From the NCBI GenBank assembly GCA_025024175.1, contig QCXZ01000041.1, positions 39,303,786 through 39,367,785 of the forward strand: a DNA stretch of 64,000 nt. Reading direction: 5' to 3'. The position numbers were made by a program, and so were the translations under genes. Below are positions 23,891-36,399 of the stretch, one piece after another. The notes under the pieces were generated by a model, which ran no database searches, was not told where the DNA came from, and saw only the letters and a list, made by a program, of their open reading frames with translations. The DNA comes from Rhyzopertha dominica. Lineage: Eukaryota > Arthropoda > Insecta > Coleoptera > Bostrichidae. The first letter of the stretch is position 1. Each line of letters opens with the position of its first letter.

Positions 23891-25241
23891 TGGGACCTGT
23901 GGATCGGGCTATATTTATTAGTAGCAGTAAATGTACAGTTTATCCATGACTACCTTATTAGCAAGGTTTGGTACGTCTGTTTTTCGTGAATTAGAAGCCT
24001 TCTGATACTACTGCTTGTAAGGTAAAACGAAAACTAAAAATATCACTTGAATGCGCTCAGAAGGGTAACGTACATATATAACCAAAAACGATCTCACCCT
24101 TGTCTTCTCAGATAAGCCAAAATAAAGTTGTCATAGGGCGAGCACACTCCTTACAACAAAAGAGAAACAACTTTTACTGATCTATTCTAAATACAATAGT
24201 TACATAAACTGACCGGGAGCTCGATGGCCCAGGTTGGTCGGAAACTTCTCAACTGAACCCCCACCACCCACATCTAGCCACCAATCTCTTCTAATGCTAA
24301 TGAGCCAATATTCTAAGCAACTCTAAATACTAATATCAACAAAGATTTCAATATGCAGCAAAACGCGTATCGTGCGTTTGTGAGTTTCTGACCAACACAG
24401 GGTCATCTCCAGGACATAACGCAGAAGTCAACGTTTCAGTCAGAATATCAATCAACAACTTTTTTAACATAATCGCCAGACAATCTGTCGTTGCTAACGG
24501 AACATCAATCGCCAGTTATCAACCTTATCATATGAGCTCATATGCAAAATAATCTAGGTATTCACAGATCTCAAAATCCAAATTGGTACATAAGAAAGGT
24601 AAATTGGCCCTGGTTCATTTCACGTCCACTATGTTTCAATACACACACACTAATGCCATACCGCTTCGATTAAAATCCTCAAAAAGCACGCTCCCAAAAC
24701 AAGTATCTACTTCTTGCTCATAGACTAAACAATCACATGAAGGACTGCATGGGTATAAATCTTCGTATAAGTTCGTAAATGAAAACTAGTTTAATAATAA
24801 TTGAACTAAAATGTAGAAATGTAAAAAAAGAACATCCCTTTCATGCTACCAGATTCATAATACCACGGATTTTATTTAGAATTATTTTTAATACTATTAG
24901 CATTTAATATGCGCGCCAGGAAAGAAGACAGACGTGGTGGGTGGGCACAACAATTATCGCCAGACAGTTAAATCATGGGTGTGCCTGCCATTATTCATGG
25001 TCACAACTTCAGGCTATCGCGGCGATTAAATTTATTAACTCGTTTCACCCATACGGTTTGCTCCGTTCAAATTGTGGAGGCTGTTACATTCCTAAGGTCC
25101 AACTTATTTCCTGGCGCGCACTGTATCTCAAGAACGATCTTGCCATTTTGGTCGGCATTATTCACATTCGCTCGATAAGGAGATTTTGAAGGACTAAAAG
25201 GCCTCACAACTTCGCCGACATTAGGTAGGACCTCAATTTTT
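23891..25241. other. Non-coding DNA with a tRNA-like SINE head fragment and a complex block
   Basis: Near 24211-24262, GAGCTCGATGGCCCAGGTTG resembles the box A end of a tRNA-derived SINE, but no box B follows. About 24905-25080 is GC-balanced with TTAAATTTATTAACTCG and similar words and may be non-coding regulatory DNA or part of the element that carried the recombinase to its right. Confidence 0.3.
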
Positions 25242-26018
25242 TCAGAAGTTACTATGTATCTTGTTGGACAGTGATTCTTGAATGTAACTTCCCGCTGCCG
25301 TAGTCGATTTCCAACCACCTTGGCGCTTGACAGTGGTAATATTGTCCACAGCATTATCCAGTAATGTTGCCGAAGAACGCCTCATTCCATGGTCTGGTAT
25401 AACTTTTTTTATCAGGGAGTCCCAGCATTGACTGAAAAAGCTTCTTCCAATATCGTGAAACTTCTTGAAATGTTTGTTTTCGTAGCCGGAATGAGTACGT
25501 ACAAGTAACTGCCTTTGTCTTGACTGATGTCAGAAAAAATCTATAAGCACCTGCGACTCCAATGACCTTTGCAATCTGTAAATAGTTCAAGAGGTAAATG
25601 TATAAATTGAAATAATGACAACGTATACTTCCTACCTGATCTTGTAAATAGTTCTCATCCTGTGCTTTTTTTAATTCTTCGATTTGGTTTCTCTCAAGTA
25701 TCTTTGCCTTCTTTGATTTATTTGATCCGGCTTTTAAATATGAAGTAAGTTTATCATATTTGGAAATATTTATGGCCTTGTGCTCTTTCAATATTGATTT
25801 TAGCATCGAATCGTTTCTCCACATTGAAAAAGTAGGACAGTAGCATTTCTTCAGCAATTGCTTCTTGTTATATGCCTCTTTTTTTGCCAGTTATTGAATT
25901 CCACTAATTCGTTCTCGTAGACACTTTTGATTTATCCTAGTAGCGAACATAATGTTGCTTCTTGAACTTTTCGCTGGATTTCAGTCGGAATGACGACATT
26001 CTCAGCATTGTCGCTCAT
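25242..26018 (-). pseudogene. Crypton-like tyrosine recombinase, decayed, with one intron
   Basis: Starts at an ATG (26018) with MSDNAENVVIPTEIQRKVQE and, after an early stop, YENELVEFNNWQKK. The best-preserved part follows: MWRNDSMLKSILKEHKAINI, SKYDKLTSYLKAG, KAKILERNQIEELKKAQDEN, YLQDQ. A 60-nt GT-AG intron (25635-25576) then leads into IAKVIGVAGAYR, whose Arg is the box I arginine. A large part of the middle is deleted. The C-terminal catalytic box lies in another frame (25391-25242): H-G-M-R-R-S-S, GGWKS and the tyrosine in AAGSYIQES. That is the H-x-x-R ... W ... Y set of tyrosine recombinases. The family matches the recombinase-like proteins of insect Cryptons. At least one stop, one single-base frameshift at YTR/HGM, and an internal deletion inactivate it. 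Confidence 0.8.
25576..25635 (-). other. Predicted intron in the recombinase pseudogene
   Basis: Minus strand begins GTAGGAAGTA after CAAGATCAG and ends TATTTACAG before ATTGCAAAGG. The length is a multiple of three (60 nt) and it has no in-frame stop. Removal joins YLQDQ to IAKVIGVAGAYR and restores family-like sequence. Confidence 0.65.
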
Positions 26019-29000
26019 TTTTTGTGTCGATTTTGAAAATAATGTTGGTCACAGATGTCGGATGTCAACAAGACAAATAGACAAACGCGTGTTCTAGAAA
26101 GAACTCCAAAACTTTCTAGTTTTTAGCTCAAAATCAATATTTTTTAAAACCATACTTTTTCACCTCGTAATTGACCGGTTTTGATCGTTATCGCGTTCAA
26201 ATCATGTTCGCTTGACCTTCAAATCAGACTTCTCGCCCACGCCTTCACGTTGCCTTTTATACCAACTGACCGATCGGTTAAATGGAACGTCAAGCGTCAT
26301 TTTTCAGCCTCGACAACATTAGTGCAGTTGCCTAATACGCGGGCGCTGGGTTCCCCACATTATTACAGTATTATAGATAATAATATTGTCCGTTCTCTAG
26401 GACGTGCCCAAGTATTAGCGGCTAGTCAGGATTGTTTTTTGTGTGTTAGACAATTTTTTTTGGCTCGAACCTCAGGTTTGCGAAAAAGTATTTTGCATTC
26501 AAAGAGTTTTGCCCCTAATCGAGGGATTTATAGGGGTTCAAGAGTATTGGAGTGATAATAAGTAACGTTTATTAATAATCAGATGTAACGATAGTTGACA
26601 ACAATTAAAATTAAAAATAAATTAAATATCTGCTTCTGCTCTGGTGAAACTAATAACATCTGCTCTGACTAAGCAACGTACTGTAATATAGATTTAAAAC
26701 AAATAATTAATAATACAAGCATAAATAATAAAATAGAATAAGAATTTAGTGAGTGCCTTCGTAAATATGTCCACACATTAACAAAATTCTGGGTTTAACA
26801 CAAAATATTGGTTTCGAGAGCAATGTAATTCTTGTTACTTTGGCCAAGAGTTCGTGGCAGTCTGTCTTAATAATAAAAAAATAAACCTTTGAACAGACTA
26901 TGATCTCATTAATATCATACATCTTATATTCAATTTCGGGTCTCATAAAAGAATAAAACATACTTTAAGGGTAGGTATAAATACAACTTAGACATAAGTA
27001 GGTAACTGCAAATATGATACGCATAGATGAAAAAGTTAGTTTGGTATGTATATACCATTCATTTGCACTTACAGATATTAAGGAGCAAACAGTTATGACA
27101 TCTGATTGGGGGAATGCTAATTCTACTAGGAATATAATTAATTTCAAAGTCAAGCGGCAAATAACAAATGTTCGTTGGAAGCAACATCGCGAAAATCATT
27201 TATATGAGAAAAACGCAACGCCGGTGGTCCAAGGTGTGAACCCCGGGGAAAGTAAAATGCGAAAGTGATCAGAAAATGAAGTTCGAGTACAAAACACCTG
27301 TCCGTTAAGTATGAATTAGACTGTGTAATCAACGCTTTATAAAACCCTATAATATCGAATTTTAACAATAACAATAACCCAAAAGGCTTTTTGATGAATG
27401 GTTTTTGTACAGAAGATTAATCCGATGTTTTGGTTGTTATTTCAAACAATATAATATATTTATTTAATGACTTGTTATTCACAGTATAACTCCTACAGAA
27501 CCTCCGCAGAACCCTATTTGCTGTCCATTCTATATCTCTACATTACTTTAATAGACCTTAATCCTTTATATTCACACGAGAAACAAATATAAATTAACTT
27601 TAGCTGCGCTTTTAGTATTACATGTAATCTGCGGTCTACACAGCTAGAATGAATCTCTACTTTGCATTCATATCGACAAAAGCTTCTAGTATATACACTA
27701 AGCTCTAGACATCAAGTGTTCTACTACAGTTTCACGTTTCACGTTCTCCATTAGCATCGCGTTCCAAGTACGCCTATGTGTGCAATATACATGTTTGCCC
27801 GAGCTTGATTACGACTAATCGTGTTATCTGGGGAACCATCACGGTGTTCCGGTGGTAGCTTCCAGGCTGAGACACGAAGTCACAAATGCAGGGAACGATC
27901 CAAAGCCAATCCAGAGATTTTAAATACGAAATACTCTTAAATTATAATTTCGAATAGATACCAAAATAAACAAAATAAGCATTACAATGGCGTACCGCAT
28001 CGTAAATCGTATAAAATTTGCTTACCTATTTCATATCTCGGAAGCGTACATGAATTAGAAAACGTCATTTCCGTTGATTACATAAAAACTATGATGCGTA
28101 AATATGAATAAAGTTCATATTTGACTTGTATATTCTTATGTGAGCGATTTAAATAATCAAAACGTTCATAGAGCGCTGTGAAGTTACCGCATTATTCAAT
28201 TTTAGTATAAGGTTACTTTTGGGGGTTCGAAGAATTGCTGACATCTAACTTCCCATATTTAGTTTCTGAAATACACTAAACTTATAACACTTCTAGTTGT
28301 ACACACAACTAGTGCAATAAACCTCTGTTAAAAACACTACACTTCAGTACCCTTACTTAGAAGCACTTTAGAACACCTGAGCATCTTTATTCGCTTGCTT
28401 CCTCGCTTTTCAAATCAGAATTCTCGCACGCGTGTAACGGTTGCTTATGTAGCAAGAGACAAAGTCGTCCAGAACTACCTCCCTCTCTAACATGGAAGGT
28501 TCGAGAACATACCACATCATGAGAGGTAGGCAACCCCGTTACTGTCGGTCTAGTAGCCTAATCCGCAGGCGTTAGCTACACCACTTCATAACAGTAATAA
28601 TTATTAAGACATTGTTACCACTGGAACCATGTTGGAAATGTACTTCAATACGCGTGATTTGCAAATTACCTGTCGGCTTCTTCAATACAAAGCATTCGCT
28701 TTGCCATAGGGTCACTCACTATAGCTGCAAACCAAACAACCGTAAAATGCCATTAATGGGCAAGCGGACAGTATTAAATGTTACACTGACCAGTTTAGCC
28801 CTTAAAACTAGAAATAATAGACGCTAGTTACTCGAGAAAACCTGAAAAATGCATTTCATTGCAGGTGTAAATGTAACCTTTACTTTAAAGGTACACACCA
28901 ACTTAAAACACACTAAACTTAATTCAACAACCGCAAGGTCAAGTTCTTCATCCTGATCAAACTTACCCGTGTTTACTATAGCTGTATATCAGTTTTATGC

Positions 29001-30449
29001 TCAAATTGAGAAGAAAAGCTTAAATCAACAAGATCGTTGAACTCAAATACTAACTTTACCAAAAGTAAAATTTAAATCAACACAAAATCTATCCATCTTA
29101 AAATTGTTAACTAACCATGCCTCATTATTGCCGTGTATTTCGGAGTTATGCCCCAGGAATGAAAGTTAAGGTAAATTATAAACAAGGAAAATTAGTCGAA
29201 CACGAGCAAACAACATGGAGAAGACAGTGCTACATTTTATTCGCAAGTAAACATTGTATAGTGGCGCAAGGGAGAATGTTTTTAATGTTTTTGTATTAAT
29301 TTTGTCTAACCTTTGTATCACCACAAACAATTTGGTTGAAGTTGAACAGCACTCCTAATTCGATGAGGCATAGATGGAATCAAGTAGTAGACGTCTTTTA
29401 GTAAGCTCTCCTTAACTTGATGAACACGTTATTGCAATCGGTCCAAGGCCTTTGGTCGCTGTTATAATCCTATGGATGATATAGTGGCGATAAGTCAAAG
29501 AGATTTTGTAGGCCAATAATACATACTGACCTTTACTAAGCATAAATCGCGAATACGAATGCCCTACGGATGCAATGATACAGCAATATATAGAAGAAAA
29601 ATAGTAACCTACACAATAAGACAATATCCAGACAACACCAATTGACAGCAAATTTCCTCAATATCAATTTCGTTCATATTAAGCCCAATGAAGGCTAAGA
29701 TATAGACGAGGCTTTGTAAAACAAATTATATTATATCATCAGGAAACCAAATACATGCTACCTGCACAGAATTCCCAAAATTATAGATTAAAATAAAAGT
29801 CCGTTGTATTGATATGGATTTCCCTCGAAATTTCCTATGACAAAATATCGGATGCGCAAATGGAAACTTTTTAGTTTTAAGTGCCATGCTGTATATAGAC
29901 CTCGTCACAGAGAAGATTCACCTGCAATAGTAACTACCTGCGAATAGAGAGACGCGTCCGTTTTGGGTTTTTTTTGGGGAAGATAGGTGTGTGTGTCAGT
30001 TGTCAAACGTTTCAAGGTTATTTTTATGGCCTTGTCTGGTGCTTGGTGTGGCAATTATGCTATTAGAAATGCACACAGGGATATACACAATACGCTACGC
30101 TTAGAGCACAAAGGTTGGTAAAGTTATGTTTATGTTACATAAAATATCATTATTGAGACGTAATCATTTTTTTTAGTCTATAATTAATACGCCAGTTATC
30201 AAATCTCAACGTGCTGAGACCAACTAAGTAATCCACAAGACGTGGTGTAAAAATGGCTGTTGTGGGCAAATGCCAAGTAATGTCATATTAGTGCTGACGT
30301 AGGTGTCGGACATTTTTCTGCGGTACGTCCTGAAGCAAAACAAACTGAGCTGCTATAACGTGTGTAACGGAGTTAGTGTTAAGTACAATTTTGTAGCTTT
30401 AAAAGAATATTTAAAAGAGTTACTGTGTATGTTTGAGTATCTGACACCC
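26019..30449. other. Non-coding DNA, including two copies of a CpG-containing repeat
   Basis: 26200-26320 and 28250-28470 share words with 42095-42310: TTCAAATCAGA(A/C)TTCTCGC versus TTCGAATTCAGAACTGCCCGC, plus ACACAACTAG and AAAACAC(C/T). They may be fragments of one LTR family. A 124-codon plus-strand frame at 26181-26555 overlaps the first copy and has no recognisable domain. The rest is AT-rich with nothing recognised. Confidence 0.35.
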
Positions 30450-31540
30450 CTACTTTTACTTCACAGGTATTACAAACCGAAATTACATTTAATTACAATG
30501 TATTTTTGAAAAGCTTAACCTACAATATATTGTACCAGAAAATGGTAACGCGCTAGGGTCTGGATGTTCTAGTTATACTACAAGAGAAATATACAGGGTT
30601 TCTATAAATTATTTATTAAATCAATTGGCCGCCTCTCTGGAAAGTGAACACACCATTGCTTTGACAGATACTTGTCAAGTGTCGATTGCCAAATTATATG
30701 ATATATTTGAATACGAATAAGCGCGTGGGAGAGTTTATTTGCAACATATGCTGTAGTGTTTTGTAGGATAATTAACTTTGTAAGGTTGGAGAAAGCTCAT
30801 ATTTTGTAGCTGCAGCGTGACACGCTTTCGTATAACTTTTAGGTTATACATCATAATTGTGTACGGTTATGACTACAGTGCAATGGTAAAATCCACAGTT
30901 GGGAATTAGGATCTATACGAAGTAAGTAGCAGTGACGTTGTTTACGGAGAAGTTTTCTTACTTAGAACTCAAATGTAGTTGTGCAATGCTAGTTACAAAC
31001 ACTAAAATAGGGGAAACGACTGGCTTTCAAATATGCCGAAAATAATTGCATTTATAAAGCCATGTCTACGACCGTAACAAGATGAGGTTATGACGGACGT
31101 AGTCGTGATTGTGGATATTAATGTTGTGTAGTTTCGTACCAGCAAGTTGTGTTGTTACTACTTACATTTGAAAGGAAAACAGAACCGTAACTTTTTGGAA
31201 AATCTTTATAAAACCACCAATTTTGTAGCTATAACTTATTTGCAACCTTCAGTACAGTATGTGACAGTTGACAGTATATTGTGCTTATTGTAGTTTGGCA
31301 GCAGTTACAAAAAGGCGGCACAAAGGATTCAGAAGCCAACGCTGCCTGCGTTGCATAAATCATTAATAGAAACCCTGTATAAAGTTGTAAAACGAAGAAG
31401 TGTAAGCTACTTAAATATACACAGTAAAACTTTAACATATTCTTTTAAAAGTATAAAATTGCAGCATACACTGAACTCCCTTACGTCAACTATCACATCT
31501 ATAGCGTATTACCGGTATTTTGAAGTGTTTTTTTCAGCAA
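30450..31540. repeat. Foldback repeat family A, copy 2, split by a MITE
   Basis: 30464-30591 (TATTACAAACCGAAATTACA, TGTACCAGAAAATGG) matches the arms of copy 1, and 31380-31540 (ACACAGTAAAACTTTAACAT, ACTGAACTCCC) matches its downstream flank. The gap between the two halves is exactly the MITE at 30592-31379. Confidence 0.6.
30592..31379. mobile_element. MITE family TACAGGG, copy 1 (complete)
   Basis: Begins TACAGGGTTTCTATAAATTA and ends with the inverted TAATAGAAACCCTGTA. If the outer TA is a duplicated target, the element itself is CAGGG...CCCTG. It is 788 bp long and carries no transposase. The interior shares GCCGCCTCTC, GTAGTTTGGCAGCAGTTACA and GGCGGCACAAAG with the other copies. A minus-strand peptide fragment (PPFCNCCQ) is conserved between this copy and copy 2 only because they are the same repeat. 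A TA target would fit a Tc1/mariner-type source, but this is not proven. Confidence 0.8.
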
Positions 31541-34500
31541 TTGCTAAATTTTGACACAACATGCCACGTACTAATCGGCAATATCAACTTCCATTATAGG
31601 TTTGACGTTTGCCTTTAGGAACCATATTAATCTTGCCTTATCCTTATAGCATTGTGAATAACTATCATTTCAGATACTCGAAGAATAGACTTACTTCTGA
31701 TGTATATGTATAATTTGGCTGCCGCATAAAACGTTTTATAACAATAGTAAATAATTGACTAGCGGAATAAATATCATATCCTTCTTTTCAAGAGAATCAA
31801 AGCACTTCAGTACGCGCATAAAAAATGTTGCGTATGAATACATGTATTTGCTTCTTTGCAAAATGAAGAGGCTATTGTCAAATCTAATTTAAAATTTCGT
31901 ATTTGCAACGGAAGTTCTTGAGATTATATTACTGACACTAAGCATTAGAATACTGAAGTCACGTATTCACAACACTTCAAAGTGAGAGCAAAGAAGTTTT
32001 GTAAATACTCTCATTTTAAGTTGTAGACGGGCGTGCACAATTTCAGTTCTGCGACGTAGATACTACTCATAAGCAAAGTTTTACATTCAGAATTGCACAG
32101 CGAATCATAAATCTGCGACGGTATCGCCATAAGATCTGGAGCGTGTTGTTAGGAAACGTAAACTGGAGAGTTTTAATCGTGAAATATATTCGTTATTGCA
32201 GGAGGAGGCAGGGTTCTTGATTTACAGTACTCCAGGTACCTCGGATATAAGTTTATATTTCGGCAGAACGCATAACTCACGGAGATCTGCCGCTTCACGC
32301 ATTCTAAATTATCACATGTATCAAAATTTAAGTGCACCATTTCACTGGGGCATTACTGTCGTGTTACGCTATATGAAACCATAAATATTACGTATTCCGC
32401 GTTATTATAGCCTTTCACGGCGTAAAGTGAAACCATCAGTTACAAATTTTTTCGCTGCGGGCGCTTCCGCTGAAACGAACAACGAATAATTTAAAACGCG
32501 CACAGACATTGTAGAACTATTTCCAATTAGTGAATCGATTTTAGCAACAGGATTCGTCCAGTCGCTGTAAATGACCACGAATTTTGGCACTAAAGCGGCG
32601 TGATCTCTATAATTACCCTCTGTATTCTGCACTTTTTATTTTCAGCTAATATAACAACAGATGTCAAATCATACACGATACTGCAAGGAATTTATTTTAG
32701 CATATATTCCTTGATTATGAAAACAGGCAGTAAACGAGTTAGTATCTGCGAACTCGGTGTAACAACATTCATGGCGAAAAACGTGAAGCAGGTGCGCGGG
32801 GCATAGGTTTTTAATCACTTACGTTAAAATTCCAGCAAATAGTTACAAAACTTACTAATGTATACCCAAGCTAGAAGCTAAAAGGTAGTATACGTGGTGT
32901 TCTAGATAATTACTTTCTGGATTGCGTGTTGCTTATCAAATGCGAATATTATCTTGTCATTTGTATAAATAGCTTATCTTCTTTAGTGATAAACAAACTC
33001 AAGATCCTAGATTTTTTTCGACCGGGACAAAGGCCTAACGTTGGCACCCTTCCCCTCCAGCATCTGAGATTAAAGGAAACGCAGAAAACAAATGTGACCG
33101 GGAGAATTAAAAACCTCAAATTAATTTGCACCCTTTATTAGTCATTTACTAATAACTTTTCCTTACCAATGTAGAATACATACCAGTGTAAACAACGCGC
33201 TAGCCAGACTGTACACACACCTTCAGTCCATTCATCTTAGCAAATTTTACGCTATTATTTAATCTTGCTACAACTTTAGACGTCGTGCGAAATAATCTAT
33301 TACCTCATCAAGGTTGAACGCAAGTAGGATTTAGTTGTTCTTAGTTTCCTGAAACTTCGCTCACAGCTTTCTAACGCTGTGGATAATATGAACGTATCCT
33401 TAAAGCCATACCAATATTGGAAAAAGTTTTTTGCAAGTCATATTTGTATACCCGTTGTGTAGAATGCAATTGTTTTTCACCGATCCCTATCAGAAGTAAA
33501 GCTTCTTTTTTTAAAAACTTAGCAGCCTACTGTGCTTAATGGAAAATTTTGGAGCTAGATTGGTTGCATCTTTCTGGACATCCTCCCTTAATATATTCAC
33601 AGACGAGTAGCCATGAGGAAGGCGAAATTATCATTCAAGTTCTTCGCCCTTTCTTACCTTCTTCCTATTGCTGTTAGAATTCTATCAAATACTGATTTTA
33701 TAACTTTAGAAAGCAATTTAATCTGGTTTACTGTTCCGCATTGTCTCTTTCTTCTGGAAATTCGTTTGCTTTTAAGGACTGACGGGATTCCCAACCTCGT
33801 GGATACAGATGCGCTTCTTCAATCCAATGGTCTATTAATTTCTTTCTTTCAATATCTTAACAAGACCTTGCATTAGTGCCAAACATGTCAATTTGGCAGA
33901 CGGGTGGTGCACTCCGGTCCACTCACCCCCCTCAGATCCGTTTTTGTACGCTAATATTTTTTATTTTCCGGTGTATCAGAATTATTTCTGTATTTGCAGT
34001 ATTTAATTAACCAGACTATTACATCTATCAAGGCTGTTGGCGGATTTACAATCCTCAGTTACCCACAGTAGTGTATACAGATTCAAGAATAAATGGACTG
34101 GAAGGCATTCGAGTGCAAATCTGCAAATCACTAACTGTGCTGCATAGTTCAGCAAACAAACGACATTGCAAAAACTACCAGTCTTTTAAGTTAGAATCAT
34201 TAGTTATTGTCAAAACAATCAAATCAATTCTGATGTTAGCTACTCGCCTAGAAACGATACACCTCACTCGTTGATTAAGGATTTGTTAATTGTTTACTAC
34301 TCAACGCACACGTCTTTTGACTAAGCGATTAGGAAGCGGAATGAATACCTCTCCTGTTAGGTGTTTTTCCATCCGATGACGCATTTGCCGGGCGCATTAC
34401 ATGAGCGGTTCGAGGACGCTCATATTTATTTGTCTGACAAATTTAGTATTAAAAACACTTACATATGAAATGTTACTCCTGAATCAGGGAACAACCTCAA

Positions 34501-35040
34501 AAGTGCAATTAACCATATTGTACCGGGGCTTCACCATTTACCAAATTATTGTGTAAGCAGTCAGTAATAATATCAATGTCACTAGAACACCTAAAATATA
34601 CATTCCAGTTTACTTATTATTACTTCTTTTAGTTTTCTTTAAAAATAATGCTGTTTATACGATGGCAATGGTCGCTACAAACAGCCCAAATAATGAGTCA
34701 TGTTTGGAAGTTCAACATGGTCATTTTCGTCACAGTTAATATGTGCATACTCATACGCAACGCTCCTTCCTGTCAGTTTTATACTCAAAGGTGTAAATTA
34801 AGCAGAAACAATTGAAGCTTTATCATTCATAATGTATACTTAATTCGAACTTAAAAATAAGCTCGAACCTTAAAAAAACCTTCATATTTAAAGCCAGTAG
34901 CAATTAGATTCTTCTTCGTGTAGCCTGCCCCCCAAATTTGGCTCAGAAATAATATAGCTAAGGACCTTGACAAGCATCTAAAAGCAAACAAGGAAAAGCC
35001 CAACTAATCTCCATCAGTACACTCCACACACGAACATATT
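31541..35040. other. Mostly AT-rich DNA, no supported gene
   Basis: Blocks at about 32160-32600 and 34330-34440 are more complex (for example TTTGCCGGGCGCATTACATG at the latter) and could be non-coding conserved DNA. The short frames present have no recognisable motif. Confidence 0.35.
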
Positions 35041-35420
35041 TCACGATTACAACTCGTCGGTTTACAATTCCTCAGAACGCGCCCCAGATCTTGGGGCGAT
35101 ACGTTCCCAAAGTTATGCGTCTGTATAATCTGAACCCATTATTACGTTAGACGAGCCAGATATATTTCCGCGCCGTTCGTGACAAATATGCAACATTAAT
35201 ATTAATACAGGTAATCAAACGGAGGGTGTGTTAGCCGTATAAATCAAAACGTGTACCCGTGGAGACGCAGATCGGTATCGGCAGTATGCAAAGCGGACTG
35301 CGAACGGGCGATCGCTCCGTTTTCACGGGACGGACATCAGTCAACGCCAGATTTTCGCGCAGCGGGACAAAAACGCGCTTCGTCGACCTGTGTTTACAGA
35401 AGAGATCGGCTGATGGGTGA
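35040..35420. promoter_or_regulatory. CpG-containing complex block, possible promoter or enhancer
   Basis: The segment 35240-35400 has many CpG dinucleotides in an otherwise AT-rich window. A TATAAATC box at 35238 precedes it, and a 123-codon plus-strand frame starts at 35251. No protein family is recognisable in the frame, so I do not call it a gene. The preceding 35060-35210 contains GC-balanced words and TTAATATTAATA. An upstream, non-coding exon of a rightward gene is one possibility. Confidence 0.3.
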
Positions 35421-35622
35421 TGTATGCTTGAGCAAATTTATTTTTTCCTTGAAATGTGCGCTGGCGGGGAGCTTAGCAAAGTCGCTGAAAGGTTCACATA
35501 TGAATCCAAACGGATTTTATTTACATGGGCTAGGCGAGCGTTCGCAACAAAAAATTTATTCTGAAAGCACCTGGGGAATGGAGAAGCTCAGAAAGCTTCC
35601 GGATATAAACAAGTCTATATAA

Positions 35623-36399
35623 AAGCTAGAGAAAGTACCTTAGTCCTTAAAAACAAACGATAATATCCAGGAATTACAAGATATGCTGTACAGGGTATCT
35701 AACGAAAACCTTCAGTTAGAATTTAGAAGTAGGCATTTGGGAAAATAAAAATTGGAAAGTAGATACTCTAACTAACTCAAACAGTGCCATTTTAACTAAA
35801 ATGTTTTAAAAATGGCACAACTACCGGTTATACCGGAAGTAGCATGCAACTTCATTTATTTTAATGAAAAATGAAATGATCTAGACCGCGTATTTCTTCA
35901 TATTTTTGGACTTTAAGGACTATTATATTTAAAGTCATGACAAATGCATTAAAAACGAAAAACAAGGATTTATCTAAAAACTAATTTAAGTTATATTTCA
36001 AAACATTTCCCTCCTGTCGTAAAAGCATGCCCTTATCATCCTTCTCATTATAGTGTAATATATAGACCACTTGATGTGTACTGACGTCAACTCTTAGAAT
36101 ACTCACCCTCTCAACCAGCTAGTGACAAATTTAGCTCTAATTTAGCAACCACGGCCAGCAATTTAGTAGGTAGTCTACCAGCCTCAGCGATGGTCCTCTA
36201 AGTTTATTCTCATGCATGCCACCATCTACATTTTCGATGTCTAGTGCGAAGGTACGTAATACAATAAATAAATTAAAAATTAGCAGCTCTTGATACCCAT
36301 GATAATAAAAACGCGACTCTGAATCCACTGACAAGCCTAATAAATGAGTGTATTACCGGGTCGGTGGTTCCGGACTGCCCAGAGACAACTATTGTTGTA
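35623..36399. other. AT-rich DNA, nothing recognised
   Basis: No supported feature. Confidence 0.4.

Noticed and set aside
26181..26555. A 124-codon plus-strand frame as a gene
   Set aside because: No recognisable domain, unusual composition, and it overlaps a CpG-containing repeat shared with two other places.
31229..31438. Conserved peptide (CNCCQ-containing) shared with 40516-40734
   Set aside because: Both lie inside copies of the TACAGGG MITE; similarity is due to the repeat, not to a gene.
35251..35622. A 123-codon plus-strand frame as a gene
   Set aside because: No family resemblance. The openness follows from the CpG-rich block; kept only as possible promoter or exon DNA.
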